A stretch of 64,000 nucleotides of DNA, from NCBI RefSeq assembly GCF_014076415.1, contig NZ_CP043568.1, positions 4,154,001-4,218,000 of the forward strand. The letters run 5' to 3'. The notes below the pieces were generated by a model. It saw only the letters and a program-made list of their open reading frames with translations. It was not told where the DNA came from and did no database searches. Below, piece after piece: positions 29,508 through 38,067 of this stretch (position 1 is its first letter; every line of letters begins with the position of its first letter). This DNA is from Comamonas testosteroni (GTDB lineage: Bacteria; Pseudomonadota; Gammaproteobacteria; Burkholderiales; Burkholderiaceae_C). Both the position numbers and the translations under genes were made by a program.

Positions 29508-30485
29508 ATGCACGCATGGCTTTGCACCACCCCTACCGGCGTCGAGACCCTGAAATGGACCGAGCAGCCCACACCGCAGCCCGGCCCCGGCCAGGTGCTG
29601 CTGGAAGTCAAGGCTGCCAGCCTGAACTTTCCCGATCTGCTGATCGTGCAGAACAAATACCAGATCAAGCCGGCCCTGCCCTTTGTGCCGGGCTCGGAAT
29701 ACGCCGGCGTAGTGCAGGCCGTGGGCGAAGGCGTCAAACATCTCAAGGTAGGCCAGCATGTGGCCTGTCTTTCGGGCACGGGCGGGTTCGCCACACATAC
29801 GCTGGCACCCGCCGCCATGTGCATGCCGCTTCCGGCCGACTTCCCCTTTGTCGATGCCGCAGCCTTCATCATGACCTATGCCACCTCCCACCATGCGTTG
29901 ATCGACCGCGGTCAGCTCAAGGCCGGCGAGACCGTACTCGTACTGGGCGCGGCAGGCGGCGTTGGCACGGCAGCCATACAGATTGCCAAGGCAGCTGGCG
30001 CACGGGTGATTGCAGCGGCCTCCACCGACGAGAAATGTGCGCTGTGCAAGGCTCAAGGTGCAGACGTCACCATCAACTACAGCCAGGGCGATCTGCGGGA
30101 AGCCATCAAGGCCGCGACCGACGGCAAGGGCCCCGACGTGATATACGATCCCGTGGGCGGCGAGTTCGCCGAGCCCGCCTTCCGCTCCATTGCCTGGCGC
30201 GGCCGCTATCTGATCATCGGATTTGCCTCCGGCCCCATCCCCTCTCTGCCGCTGAACCTGCCGCTGCTCAAGGGCGCTTCCCTGGTCGGCGTGTTCTGGG
30301 GCGACTTCGCCAAGCGCGAGCCTCAGAACAATGCAGCCATGATGCAGGAGCTGTCGCAATGGTGGGCCCAGGGCAGGATCAAGCCCGTGATCGACCGCAC
30401 CATGCCCATGAGCGAGCTGTTCGCCGCCTACGAGCGCATGGGCTCGCGCCAGGTACAGGGCAAGCTGGTGCTGGTCAACGCGTAA
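29508..30485 (+). CDS. NADPH:quinone oxidoreductase-family protein (zinc-free MDR)
   Basis: A 325-residue medium-chain dehydrogenase/reductase of the quinone reductase branch. The N-terminal GroES-like domain has EVKAASLNFPDLLIVQ and PFVPGSEYAGVV. The Rossmann fold is marked by VLVLGAAGGVGTAAIQIAKA (about 143-162), followed by GADVTINY and VIYDPVGG. The catalytic-zinc cysteines of alcohol dehydrogenases are absent. The likely reaction is NADPH-dependent reduction of a quinone or enone; the substrate is unknown. Ribosome site AGGAG stands before ATG 29508. It is monocistronic or followed by phoD-like at 84 bp. Confidence 0.9.
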   Translation: MHAWLCTTPTGVETLKWTEQPTPQPGPGQVLLEVKAASLNFPDLLIVQNKYQIKPALPFVPGSEYAGVVQAVGEGVKHLKVGQHVACLSGTGGFATHTLAPAAMCMPLPADFPFVDAAAFIMTYATSHHALIDRGQLKAGETVLVLGAAGGVGTAAIQIAKAAGARVIAAASTDEKCALCKAQGADVTINYSQGDLREAIKAATDGKGPDVIYDPVGGEFAEPAFRSIAWRGRYLIIGFASGPIPSLPLNLPLLKGASLVGVFWGDFAKREPQNNAAMMQELSQWWAQGRIKPVIDRTMPMSELFAAYERMGSRQVQGKLVLVNA

Positions 30486-30569
30486 AGCTGCGGTAAACCG
30501 CGGCGATGTCTGCGGGGTCGGGGATACTTCCAGCCACTGGCTACAAGAACCCGACACCACAGCATCGCC

Positions 30570-32177
30570 ATGTTTTATCCTCTTCACACGCCGGCGCCGG
30601 ATCGCCGGCGCTTTCTGATTGCCTCCAGCCTTGCCACGGCCGTGGGTGCCCTGCCAGCCTGGGCCCGTGCCACGGAATCGCTGGCCCACAACCCGTTCAC
30701 TCTGGGAGTGGCCAGCGGCGACCCGGAGCCCGACAACATCCTGATCTGGACGCGGCTGACAGCACCTCTGTCCTATCTGGGTACAGCGGCCGCGCCAGAC
30801 CTGGCAGCACAGACCGTCCACTGGGAAGTGGCGCACGATGCCCAGTTCCGCCAGGCCGTGGCCCATGGGCAGGCCCAGGCGAGGGCCGAATGGGGCCACG
30901 CCGTCCATGTGCAGGTCAACGGCCTGAGCCCTGACCGCTGGTATTTCTACCGCTTCCGCTGTGGCAACGCCTTCAGCGCCACCGCACGCTGCCGCACCGC
31001 CCCGGCAGCCGGAGCCGATGTGCGCAAGCTGCGCCTGGCCGTGGCCTCCTGCCAGCGCTGGGAACACGGCTTCTACAGCGCCTGGGCCGATGCCGCGCAG
31101 GCCTCGCCCGATCTGGTGCTGTTTCTCGGCGACTACATCTATGAATATGCGCAACCGGCCAAGCCCGATGGACTGGCTCGTCCGCAGCCGCTGCGTACCG
31201 CCCAGACCTTGCAGGACTACCGCGACCGCTATGCATTGCACAAGAGCGATCCTCATCTGCAGGCCGCCCATGCCGTGTGCAACTGGTCCGTCATCTGGGA
31301 TGATCACGAGGTTGAAAACGACTATGTAGCCCAGTACGGACGCGGGGACAGCGCTCACTTTCTGGCCAGGCGCATGGCGGCCTGGCAGGCTTTCTACGAA
31401 AACATGCCGCTGCGTGACAGCGCATTGCAGCGCAACTTTCAAGGCCTGGCGCTGTACCGCAGTCTGCAGTGGGGCAAGCTGGCCAGGCTGCATCTGCTGG
31501 ACGGCCGCCAGTACCGCGATCTGCAGGCCTGCCGCCCCGAGGGCAAGGCCAGCACCGGTACCGTGGACCCGGCCGAATGCCCTGCCCTGCAAGATCCGGC
31601 ACGCAGCTTCCTGGGCTGGGATCAGGAGCGCTGGCTGGCCCGGCAGTTGCAGGACGATGCTCGCCAGAGGGCCGAGGCCACCCGCTGGAGCACCGTGGTG
31701 CAGACCACCTTGTTCTCGGCCCGCAAGCATCCCAATGGCCGGCAGTCGACCGACAGCTGGGACGGCTACCCTCAGGCTCGCCAGCGCCTGGTGCGCCAGA
31801 TTGCCGAGAGCCAGCCACGCAACAGCGTGCTGCTCGGCGGAGACATTCACCAGAACTATGTCTGCTCCATTGCAGCCCGGGCCGATCAGGCCCCGGACAA
31901 GGCCAACCCGGTGATTGCCAGCGAATTCTGCGGCACCTCCATCAGCTCGCACAGCGGCACGACACAGGCCAGGGTCGATGCCATCGTGGCCCACAATCCA
32001 CAGGTGGTTTTCGCGCGCTGTGAGGAGCGCGGCTACAGCCTCGTGGAGATCACGCCACAGTCCATGAGCACCGAGCTGCGCGCCGTGAGCAACCCGCTCC
32101 AGGCCGACAGCAGTCTCTATACGCTGGCACGCTTTGTGGTGGAAGATCGCCGCCCCGGCCCTGTGAAGATCGCCTGA
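30570..32177 (+). CDS. Tat-exported PhoD-family alkaline phosphatase/phosphodiesterase
   Basis: A 535-residue secreted metallo-phosphoesterase. The twin-arginine signal RRRFLIASS is at about residues 12-20, with cleavage after AWARA. The PhoD N-domain shows FTLGVASGDPEPDNILIWTRL. The catalytic domain has VASCQRWEHGFY, LFLGDYIYEY, WDDHEVENDY and LLGGDIHQNYV, which carry the Fe/Ca ligands of the family. Such enzymes release phosphate from phosphodiesters, phospholipids or teichoic acids. The phospholipase D-like gene follows after 22 bp, suggesting joint phospholipid turnover. No Pho box was found upstream. Confidence 0.92.
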   Translation: MFYPLHTPAPDRRRFLIASSLATAVGALPAWARATESLAHNPFTLGVASGDPEPDNILIWTRLTAPLSYLGTAAAPDLAAQTVHWEVAHDAQFRQAVAHGQAQARAEWGHAVHVQVNGLSPDRWYFYRFRCGNAFSATARCRTAPAAGADVRKLRLAVASCQRWEHGFYSAWADAAQASPDLVLFLGDYIYEYAQPAKPDGLARPQPLRTAQTLQDYRDRYALHKSDPHLQAAHAVCNWSVIWDDHEVENDYVAQYGRGDSAHFLARRMAAWQAFYENMPLRDSALQRNFQGLALYRSLQWGKLARLHLLDGRQYRDLQACRPEGKASTGTVDPAECPALQDPARSFLGWDQERWLARQLQDDARQRAEATRWSTVVQTTLFSARKHPNGRQSTDSWDGYPQARQRLVRQIAESQPRNSVLLGGDIHQNYVCSIAARADQAPDKANPVIASEFCGTSISSHSGTTQARVDAIVAHNPQVVFARCEERGYSLVEITPQSMSTELRAVSNPLQADSSLYTLARFVVEDRRPGPVKIA

Positions 32178-32199
32178 TGCGCTGCGGCATACTCGGGTC

Positions 32200-33870
32200 A
32201 TGCAAAACACACAGGCCTCGAGACCCGAAATTCCCCTGTGGCGCGGTACGGCGACAACCCTGCTGATTGCGGGATTGCTCGCAGGCTGCGGCCTGCCGCC
32301 CATGCCGGATCGCACTGCCACACGGGCGCTGAGTGCCGAGCAGGCCCTGCAAACCCGGCTCGGCCAGGCTCTGGAGCCGCTGCTGCAGGCACATCCTGGG
32401 CAGAGCGGTATCCATATGCTGGCCGATGCCCATGACGCCTATGCTGCCCGCGCCCTGCTGGCCCGAGCCGCGCAGCGCACCCTCGATGTGCAGTACTACA
32501 TCTGGCGCAACGACACCACAGGCCATTTGCTGCTCGATGAGCTGCTGCTCGCGGCAGACCGCGGCGTGCGCGTACGCCTGCTGCTGGACGATGGCGGCAC
32601 CGGCGGCATGGACGCCATGCTGGCAGCCCTGGACCAGCATCCGCAGATCGAGGTGAGGCTGTTCAACCCCTTTGCCCTGCGCACGCCCAAGGCGATCGGC
32701 TATGTGACGGACTTCGCGCGCACTCAGCGGCGCATGCACAACAAGAGCTACACGGCCGACTCCGCCGCCACCATCGTGGGCGGGCGCAATATCGGTGACG
32801 AGTACTTTGCCGCCTCCGACGGCGTGCTGTTCGCCGACCTCGATGTGGTGGCCACTGGCTCGGTGGTGGGCGAGGTGGCAGCGGAATTCGACCGTTACTG
32901 GAACAGCCCCTCGGCCTACCCGGTAGTCAGCCTGCTGCCCGCCATGCCACAGCAGGCCGTGGACAAGGTCTACGCAAGCCTGCACGCCGATGTAAACCGC
33001 CCCGAATCCCAGGCCTATGTGCAGGCCGTGGGCCGCAGCCGCTTCAGCACCGATTTGCTGGAAGGCCGACTGCCGCTGCAATGGGCCGAGACCACCCTGG
33101 TCAGCGACGACCCGGCCAAGGTCCTGCGCAAAGCCGCGCCCGAAGACTTGCTGCTGTCCCAGCTCCAGCCGGTGATTGGCCAGCCGCAGCAGTTGCTGGA
33201 AGTGGTGTCACCCTATTTCGTGCCCACCCAGGCCGGAGTCGACGCCTTTGCCCACCTGCGCCAGCAAGGTGTGCGAGTGCGCATTCTGACCAACAGCCTG
33301 GAGGCAACCGATGTGGCCGTGGTGCACGCGGGCTACGAGAAATACCGCAAGCCGCTGCTGAAGATGGGCGTGGAACTCCACGAAATGCGCCGCCAGATCG
33401 ATCTGCGCAATCAGCTCGCAGCCGACGAGCCGGACAAGACCCGAAAGAGCAAGCCTGCCGAAAAGACCCCAAAGCGCGAAGCCCCGTCACCTGCAGCGCT
33501 GAGCGGCAGCTCCGCCACCACGGGCAGCTCGGGCGCCAGCCTGCATGCCAAGACCTTCGCGGTCGACGGCAAGCAGCTCTTTGTCGGCTCCTTCAACTTC
33601 GATCCGCGCTCGGCCGTGCTCAACACCGAAATGGGCGTGGTCATCAAAGATCCGGCCTTGAGCCAGCAAGTCAGCACCAGCCTGGATCAGCATCTGCCGT
33701 ATATGGCCTACAAGGTGCAACTGGACCCGCAGGGCAGCCTGAGCTGGACGGGCCAGAATCCGCAGCCGCCCCACGAAGCCCAGACCTTCAGTGCCGACCC
33801 CGGCACCAGCTGGTGGCAGCGTTTCATGGTGCGGGTGCTGAGCTGGCTGCCCATCGAAGGGCTTTTGTAG
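32200..33870 (+). CDS. Phospholipase D / cardiolipin synthase-family lipoprotein
   Basis: A 556-residue protein with a signal peptide ending in LLAGCGLP (lipobox cysteine near residue 29). Two HKD motifs form the active site: HNKSYTAD at about 180-187 and HAKTFAVD at about 449-456. Each is followed by a GG/GS-N motif (GGRNIGDEYF, GSFNFDPRS). A charged Lys/Pro insert of about 30 residues (RKSKPAEKTPKREAP) precedes the second HKD. Such proteins hydrolyse or transfer phosphatidyl groups. Location in the envelope and the PhoD partner upstream fit phospholipid remodelling. It converges with ndh, 1 bp apart. Confidence 0.9.
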   Translation: MQNTQASRPEIPLWRGTATTLLIAGLLAGCGLPPMPDRTATRALSAEQALQTRLGQALEPLLQAHPGQSGIHMLADAHDAYAARALLARAAQRTLDVQYYIWRNDTTGHLLLDELLLAADRGVRVRLLLDDGGTGGMDAMLAALDQHPQIEVRLFNPFALRTPKAIGYVTDFARTQRRMHNKSYTADSAATIVGGRNIGDEYFAASDGVLFADLDVVATGSVVGEVAAEFDRYWNSPSAYPVVSLLPAMPQQAVDKVYASLHADVNRPESQAYVQAVGRSRFSTDLLEGRLPLQWAETTLVSDDPAKVLRKAAPEDLLLSQLQPVIGQPQQLLEVVSPYFVPTQAGVDAFAHLRQQGVRVRILTNSLEATDVAVVHAGYEKYRKPLLKMGVELHEMRRQIDLRNQLAADEPDKTRKSKPAEKTPKREAPSPAALSGSSATTGSSGASLHAKTFAVDGKQLFVGSFNFDPRSAVLNTEMGVVIKDPALSQQVSTSLDQHLPYMAYKVQLDPQGSLSWTGQNPQPPHEAQTFSADPGTSWWQRFMVRVLSWLPIEGLL

Positions 33871-33871
33871 C

Positions 33872-35251
33872 TCAGTCCAGACGGATGGAGGGCCGCAGCC
33901 GCGCGTTCATCAGGTCGATCAGCCACAGCAGGCCACCGCGCCAGAAGCCGTAAAGCCGCGCTTGGTGCGAGCGGTACAGCATGATGTGGCTGAGCATGGC
34001 CATGCGGCCACGGATCACGCCGCCGTTGAACAGACCGAACTTTCCCAGCGAGCCATAGGCGTCGTAATGCGCGAGGGACACCAGGGCACCAAAGTCGCGA
34101 TAGGCAAAGCCTACGGGCTTGGCCCCAGGACGCTCCAGCACATGGGGCAGGGTCTCGATCAGATAGCGGGCCTGCTGGTGGGCCACCTGGGCCGTAGGAG
34201 GCAAGGCCTCCTGCTTGCCCGGCAAGGTATAGCTGGCGCAGTCGCCCAGGGCATAGATATCAGGGTCACTGGTCTGCATCTCGTCATTGACCAGCAACTG
34301 ATTGCTGCGCGTGGTCTGCAAACCCAGCTGCATCAGGAATTCCGGGGCCTTGACCCCGGCAGCCCAGACACGCAGGCTGGCGGGAATCAGCTCGCCATTG
34401 GCCAGCTCGAAACCCTGCTCGGTCGCACGGCTGACGCGGCCGCCAACGATCACGGAAACGCCCAGGGCCTGCAGCCGCACGCGCGTGGCCTCGGAGATTT
34501 CTTCGGGAAAGCTGGGCAGCAGGCGCGAGCCTGCCTCGATCAGCACGATGCGGAACTTTGCCGCCTCGCCCAATGCGCCGTAGGCCGTGGCACTCTCTGC
34601 AAGCTGAACCAGCTCTGCGGCCAGTTCAACCCCTGTGGCACCGCCGCCCACGATGGCGACCTGCAACTGCTCGCCACTGGTCATGCAGCGCACCATGCGC
34701 AAACGAATTTCCTGGTTGAAGGCATCGGCCTTGCGGCGCGAATCGATCATGAAGCAATGTTCATGAACGCCGGGCGTGCCGAAGTCGTTGGCACCGCTGC
34801 CCACCGCAATCACCAGCTTGTCATAGGCAAGACGCCGCCCCGCAACGAGCTCGCGACCATCGGGGGCATAGATGGGGGCCAGCAGAATCTCACGTGCCTC
34901 ACGGTCCAGACCGCACATCTCGCCGGGCTGGTAGGCAAAGTCGGCATCGGTGGCCTGGGCAAGATAAGTGGTCTGCTGTTGGGCCAGATCGCGGGTGCCG
35001 GCGGCAATCGTGTGCAGCATGGGCTTCCAGACATGGGCGGAGTCGCTGTCCACCAGCGTCACCGTGTCAATGCTCTCGCTCTTGAGCTTGCCCAGGGCTG
35101 TGGCCACCTCCAGCCCCGCCACGCCTCCGCCCACGACCACGATGCGGGACCCTTGCCCATCGTGTGGAGGCCGAGGCTTTCGAGCTTGCGGCTCCTGGGA
35201 TTCGGTGACGAGCTGCTCGCCCTGCCCTGCTTGACTGACTGCGTTTTCCAT
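33872..35251 (-). CDS. Type II NADH dehydrogenase (NAD(P)/FAD oxidoreductase)
   Basis: A 459-residue membrane-peripheral flavoprotein. A non-conserved N-terminus of ~35 residues precedes the FAD fold RIVVVGGGVAGLEVATALG (about 36-54). The NADH fold is VAIVGGGATGVELAAELVQL (about 201-220). DNA for YALGDCASY, which contacts FAD, lies further on. A hydrophobic/basic C-terminus (GLLWLIDLMNARLRPS) probably anchors it to the membrane. NDH-2 passes electrons from NADH to quinone without pumping protons. ATG 35251 (MENAVSQ) is chosen; the upstream ATG at 35317 adds unsupported residues. Confidence 0.88.
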   Translation of the reverse strand: MENAVSQAGQGEQLVTESQEPQARKPRPPHDGQGSRIVVVGGGVAGLEVATALGKLKSESIDTVTLVDSDSAHVWKPMLHTIAAGTRDLAQQQTTYLAQATDADFAYQPGEMCGLDREAREILLAPIYAPDGRELVAGRRLAYDKLVIAVGSGANDFGTPGVHEHCFMIDSRRKADAFNQEIRLRMVRCMTSGEQLQVAIVGGGATGVELAAELVQLAESATAYGALGEAAKFRIVLIEAGSRLLPSFPEEISEATRVRLQALGVSVIVGGRVSRATEQGFELANGELIPASLRVWAAGVKAPEFLMQLGLQTTRSNQLLVNDEMQTSDPDIYALGDCASYTLPGKQEALPPTAQVAHQQARYLIETLPHVLERPGAKPVGFAYRDFGALVSLAHYDAYGSLGKFGLFNGGVIRGRMAMLSHIMLYRSHQARLYGFWRGGLLWLIDLMNARLRPSIRLD

Positions 35252-35470
35252 GAACGACCCTGACTCCTCGTCTGTTGTGACCGGACGCCAGAACATCCCA
35301 AGATGTCTGGCACGCATTGATTGTTCTTCAATTTTTATAGCATGAAACTCAATATGGACAAGGCAAATACTGATGATATATATCTTTTATAAGACTTGAA
35401 CGGCACGAATACCAGGCTTGTCTCGAAAGCTTTCAATTTTCTGAATGCCCCTGGCTGCAATCAATGCCAA

Positions 35471-35492
35471 TCAAGCGCAGAGCGCTATCAAC
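35471..35492. repeat. Dispersed short repeat
   Basis: TCAAGCGCAGAGCGCTATCAA contains the AAGCGC and GCTATCAA elements seen in the other copies of this repeat in the window. Confidence 0.4.
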
Positions 35493-35588
35493 TTCTTGGG
35501 CACCATGTCGCACGACAAGGCCTTAAAACCCGGTTCGACGAACAGCGCTTGTCAAACAGTTGCAAAACCGCTGCTTCAACCATGCAAT

Positions 35589-35618
35589 TTGCGTTTGTCA
35601 ATATACGAAACGTATACA
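35589..35618 (+). promoter_or_regulatory. Promoter and palindromic operator of the ParD-like/map operon
   Basis: The -35 is TTGCGT (35589-35594) and the -10 is TATACA (35613-35618), with an 18-bp spacer. The palindrome TATACG-AAA-CGTATA (35602-35616) overlaps the -10. This is the usual layout for self-repression by a ribbon-helix-helix protein such as the one encoded next. The start codon follows 19 bp later. Confidence 0.55.
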
Positions 35619-35637
35619 GCCTTTATGATGCTGGGCC

Positions 35638-35901
35638 ATGGGAATCGTCAAAATTTCAGACCAGTTGCACGACCAGATTCGTGTCTCCAGCGCGGCCCTC
35701 GGCCGCTCCATCAATGCCCAGGCCGAGCACTGGCTGCGGGTAGGCCAGCTGGCCGAGCATCACCCCCAGCTCAATTACGAAGGCATCTGCGCCCTGCTGC
35801 TGCAGCAAGCCGAGCGCGAGCTGCAGCCTGCCAGCGCGCATGAAGCCGACACGGTCGTGCGCCGCCCCCGTCCGGTGCGCCTGGTGGGAGGCATGCAATG
35901 A
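35638..35901 (+). CDS. ParD-like ribbon-helix-helix protein
   Basis: An 87-residue protein. The N-terminal IVKISDQLHDQIRVSSAALGRSINAQAEHWLRVG pattern is a ribbon-helix-helix fold: one DNA-reading strand then two helices with SINAQAEHW. It matches the ParD-like family. Antitoxins of this class bind DNA and a ParE/RelE toxin, but no toxin gene follows. Instead its stop overlaps the start of a methionine aminopeptidase gene (ATGA). The C-terminus is basic (VVRRPRPVRLVGG). It probably regulates its own operon through the palindrome at 35602-35616. Confidence 0.8.
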   Translation: MGIVKISDQLHDQIRVSSAALGRSINAQAEHWLRVGQLAEHHPQLNYEGICALLLQQAERELQPASAHEADTVVRRPRPVRLVGGMQ

Positions 35902-36704
35902 AGCGCGGCAAGCAGAAAGTCGTGCCCATTCATGACGCTACCGACATTTACCTCTCGCGCAAGGCCGGCGGCCTGGCCGCCAAGGTGCTGGCCATGCTCA
36001 CGCCCCATGTGCAGCCCGGCGTGAGCACCGAGGAGCTGGACAAGATCTGTCACGACTACATCGTCAACGAGCTGAAATGCACGCCCACCAATGTGGGCTA
36101 TTACGGTTTTCCCAAGACCGTGTGCACCTCCGTCAACCATGTGGTCTGCCACGGCATCCCCGATGCCAAGCAAGTCCTCAAGGACGGCGACATCATCAAT
36201 GTCGACGTCGCAGTAACCACGCCCGAAGGCTGGATCGGCGACACCAGCCGCATGTATTACGTGGGCCAGCCCAGCAATCTGGCCAGGCGCCTGGTCAACA
36301 CCACCTATGAGGCCCTGGTGGCCGGCATCCGCGCCGTCAAGCCCGGGGCCACACTGGGCGATGTAGGCCATGCCATCCAGACCGTGGCCCAGCGTGAGCG
36401 CTTTTCCATAGTGCGCGAGTACTGCGGTCACGGTATCGGCAAGGTCTATCACGACGAGCCCCAGGTGCTGCACTACGGCACGCCCGGCCAGGGACTGCTG
36501 CTGCAGCCCGGCATGATCTTCACCATCGAGCCCATGCTCAACGCAGGCAAGGCCGCCACCCGCGAACTGGCGGACGGCTGGACCGTGATCACCAACGACA
36601 AGTCACTCTCCGCCCAGTGGGAGCATATGGTGCTGGTGACGGAAACCGGGTTCGAGGTGCTGACACCCTGGCCTGAGGGTACAGGCGACTACCCCGCCAT
36701 CTGA
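35898..36704 (+). CDS. map: Methionine aminopeptidase type I
   Basis: A 268-residue metallo-aminopeptidase removing the initiator methionine from new proteins. The five metal ligands are in family context: GDIINVDVAV (Asp), GDTSRMYYVG (Asp), YCGHGIGKVYHDEP (His), FTIEPMLNAG (Glu) and WEHMVLVTETG (Glu). The substrate histidine is in VCHGIPD. It begins KRGKQKVVPIHDATDIYLSRKAG, a slightly extended basic N-terminus compared with housekeeping Map. It overlaps the ParD-like gene by ATGA, so the pair is co-translated. It may be a second Map; the housekeeping copy normally lies next to rpsB, outside this window. Confidence 0.94.
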   Translation: MKRGKQKVVPIHDATDIYLSRKAGGLAAKVLAMLTPHVQPGVSTEELDKICHDYIVNELKCTPTNVGYYGFPKTVCTSVNHVVCHGIPDAKQVLKDGDIINVDVAVTTPEGWIGDTSRMYYVGQPSNLARRLVNTTYEALVAGIRAVKPGATLGDVGHAIQTVAQRERFSIVREYCGHGIGKVYHDEPQVLHYGTPGQGLLLQPGMIFTIEPMLNAGKAATRELADGWTVITNDKSLSAQWEHMVLVTETGFEVLTPWPEGTGDYPAI

Positions 36705-36721
36705 CCAGGCGCGGCAAACCA

Positions 36722-36746
36722 CGCATATTGCCCTCGGCAATGTGCG
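36722..36746. other. Stem-loop upstream of the SMR gene
   Basis: CGCATATTGC (36722-36731) pairs with GCAATGTGCG (36737-36746), ten pairs with one wobble and a 5-base loop. It lies 18 bp past the map stop and about 100 bp before the SMR start. There is no T-run. It does not fit a guanidine riboswitch. Confidence 0.35.
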
Positions 36747-36844
36747 CACAGCCGCTGGATTTTGGCAATAACGGCCAGAAGCGGTCCGGGGTCTTGGAAC
36801 CAACCTGGAAACAGCCCGGCCCCGGCCGCACTACAGTGCCCGGC

Positions 36845-37177
36845 ATGACAAATTACCTGTATCTGGGCCTGGCCATCATCTGCGAGGTGATTGCCACCTC
36901 CTTCCTCGCCAGGTCGGAAGGCTTCTCCAAGCTCGGCCCTACCGCAGTTTCCCTGGTGGGCTATGCAATTTCTTTCTATCTGCTGTCGCTGACGCTGCGC
37001 ACCGTTCCCACGGGCGTGGCCTATGCGATCTGGTCCGGCGTGGGCATCGTGCTGGTCTCGGCCGTCGCCTATTTCTGGCAAGGCCAGAAGCTTGATGCAC
37101 CCGCTCTGGCCGGCATGGCCATGATTGTCGGCGGCGTGCTGGTGATCAATCTGTTTTCAAAGACCGCCGGTCACTGA
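36845..37177 (+). CDS. EmrE-type small multidrug resistance transporter
   Basis: A 110-residue, four-helix proton-coupled drug exporter of the SMR family. Helix 1 is YLYLGLAIICEVIATSFLA with the essential membrane glutamate (residue 14). GYAISFYLLSLTL forms helix 2. The signature PTGVAYAIWSGVGIVLVSAVAYF covers helix 3, and ALAGMAMIVGGVLVINLFS is helix 4. Similarity to EmrE, rather than to the guanidine exporter Gdx, is clear from the SEGF and AYAIWSG segments. It probably works as a homodimer on quaternary cations. Its stop overlaps the convergent esterase gene by 7 bp. Confidence 0.93.
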   Translation: MTNYLYLGLAIICEVIATSFLARSEGFSKLGPTAVSLVGYAISFYLLSLTLRTVPTGVAYAIWSGVGIVLVSAVAYFWQGQKLDAPALAGMAMIVGGVLVINLFSKTAGH

Positions 37178-37863
37178 TCGCCCTCGACCCCGAAGTCATC
37201 CGCTGACTGCGTCAGATCCTGCAGCCACTGCATGCTGGCACGCAGTTCCTCGGGCCGGATCTCATGGGCGCCCGGATACTCTTGATAGCTCAGCTGCAGG
37301 GGCAAGGAAGCCAGGCGGTCACGCACGGCATGGGCGCTGGTCAGCGGAATCACATTGTCATAAGTACCGTGGCTGACCCAGGCCGACTTGCCCTCGAATG
37401 CGGCAGCGGGCGCATGCAGCGACGCGATCTCGGGCAATAGGCGGCTGTGCCAGACCAGTGCGGCACGCAAGGTCTGGGGCTGCGTCAGCAACTGGCTCAG
37501 ACTCATGATTCCGCCCTGGCTGAAGCCACCCAGCACCACCCGCTCGGGCGGGATGTCCAGCTGCTGCGCGGCCTGCTCCACCGTCTGCTGCAGCAAGATG
37601 CGCGCCTGCTGCTCCTGCGGCACATTGATATGGCGCGTGCCATCGGCATCCACGGTGAACTGAAACCAGGCATAGGCGCCCATGCCCATGGCAAAGGGCG
37701 CGCGCAGACTGAGCACATGGAACTGCGGCGGCACATAGGGCACCAGGCCAAACAGGTCCTGTTCATTGCTGCCCACGCCATGCATGAGCACCAGCAGCCA
37801 GGCAGGCTGACCGGCGGCAAGCTGCGCGGGCCGCTCCAGATAAGTCAAAGGCAATGTGCTCAT
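37171..37863 (-). CDS. Phospholipase/carboxylesterase-family alpha/beta hydrolase
   Basis: A 230-residue serine hydrolase. The oxyanion strand is WLLVLMHGVGSNEQD. The nucleophile elbow is GGFSQGGIMSL (Ser near residue 122). The acid is in SHGTYDNVIP, and the catalytic His in YPGAHEIRPEE. The family includes short-chain carboxylesterases and lysophospholipases. ATG 37863 is supported by GGGAG eight bases upstream; an earlier in-frame ATG at 37923 has no such site. It is convergent with the SMR gene. Substrate is unknown. Confidence 0.88.
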   Translation of the reverse strand: MSTLPLTYLERPAQLAAGQPAWLLVLMHGVGSNEQDLFGLVPYVPPQFHVLSLRAPFAMGMGAYAWFQFTVDADGTRHINVPQEQQARILLQQTVEQAAQQLDIPPERVVLGGFSQGGIMSLSQLLTQPQTLRAALVWHSRLLPEIASLHAPAAAFEGKSAWVSHGTYDNVIPLTSAHAVRDRLASLPLQLSYQEYPGAHEIRPEELRASMQWLQDLTQSADDFGVEGDQ

Positions 37864-37930
37864 GAACAACTCCCGAAGGCAGCACGGAATTCTATGGGTA
37901 AACAGGCTGTAGCGCCTTTGCATTCTGCGA

Positions 37931-37959
37931 CTGCAGCTATCAAAAACAATATAGCGCAG
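37931..37959. repeat. Dispersed short repeat
   Basis: GCAGCTATCAAAAACAATATAGCGC holds the AGCTATCAAA core and an ATAGCGC arm. It lies upstream of the esterase gene. Confidence 0.45.
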
Positions 37960-38024
37960 ACCCGCAGCCGGCTAACCGATCCACACCAGGCCCGACGGGG
38001 TACGCACATGCCTTTTGATACAAC

Positions 38025-38067
38025 TGACTGAGCCGAGCGTGGCTTTGCCGCTACAGAAGCTCAGTCA
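38025..38067. other. Interrupted hairpin at the arfB 3' end
   Basis: TGACTGAGC (38025-38033) pairs with GCTCAGTCA (38059-38067), which overlaps the arfB stop. An inner AGCG/CGCT pair sits in the 25-base loop. There is only a weak T-rich tail, so termination is uncertain. Confidence 0.35.

Larger units (their letters stand above)
35252..35637. other. Divergent intergenic region between ndh-like and ParD-like genes
   Basis: These 386 bp have no convincing gene. The part 35320-35400 is AT-rich (ATATATATCTTTTATAAG). A dispersed repeat copy is at 35471-35492, and the promoter/operator of the ParD-like gene is at 35589-35618. Promoters of both flanking genes must lie here. Confidence 0.6.

Noticed and set aside
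29415..32321. A 968-codon open frame on the minus strand opposite the quinone reductase and PhoD genes
   Set aside because: It is antisense to two clear genes with known motifs. Long antisense frames are expected in GC-rich DNA, and its product matches nothing I recognise.
36705..36844. Possible guanidine riboswitch before the SMR gene
   Set aside because: No paired ACGR loops or ykkC core, and the transporter is EmrE-type, not Gdx-type.
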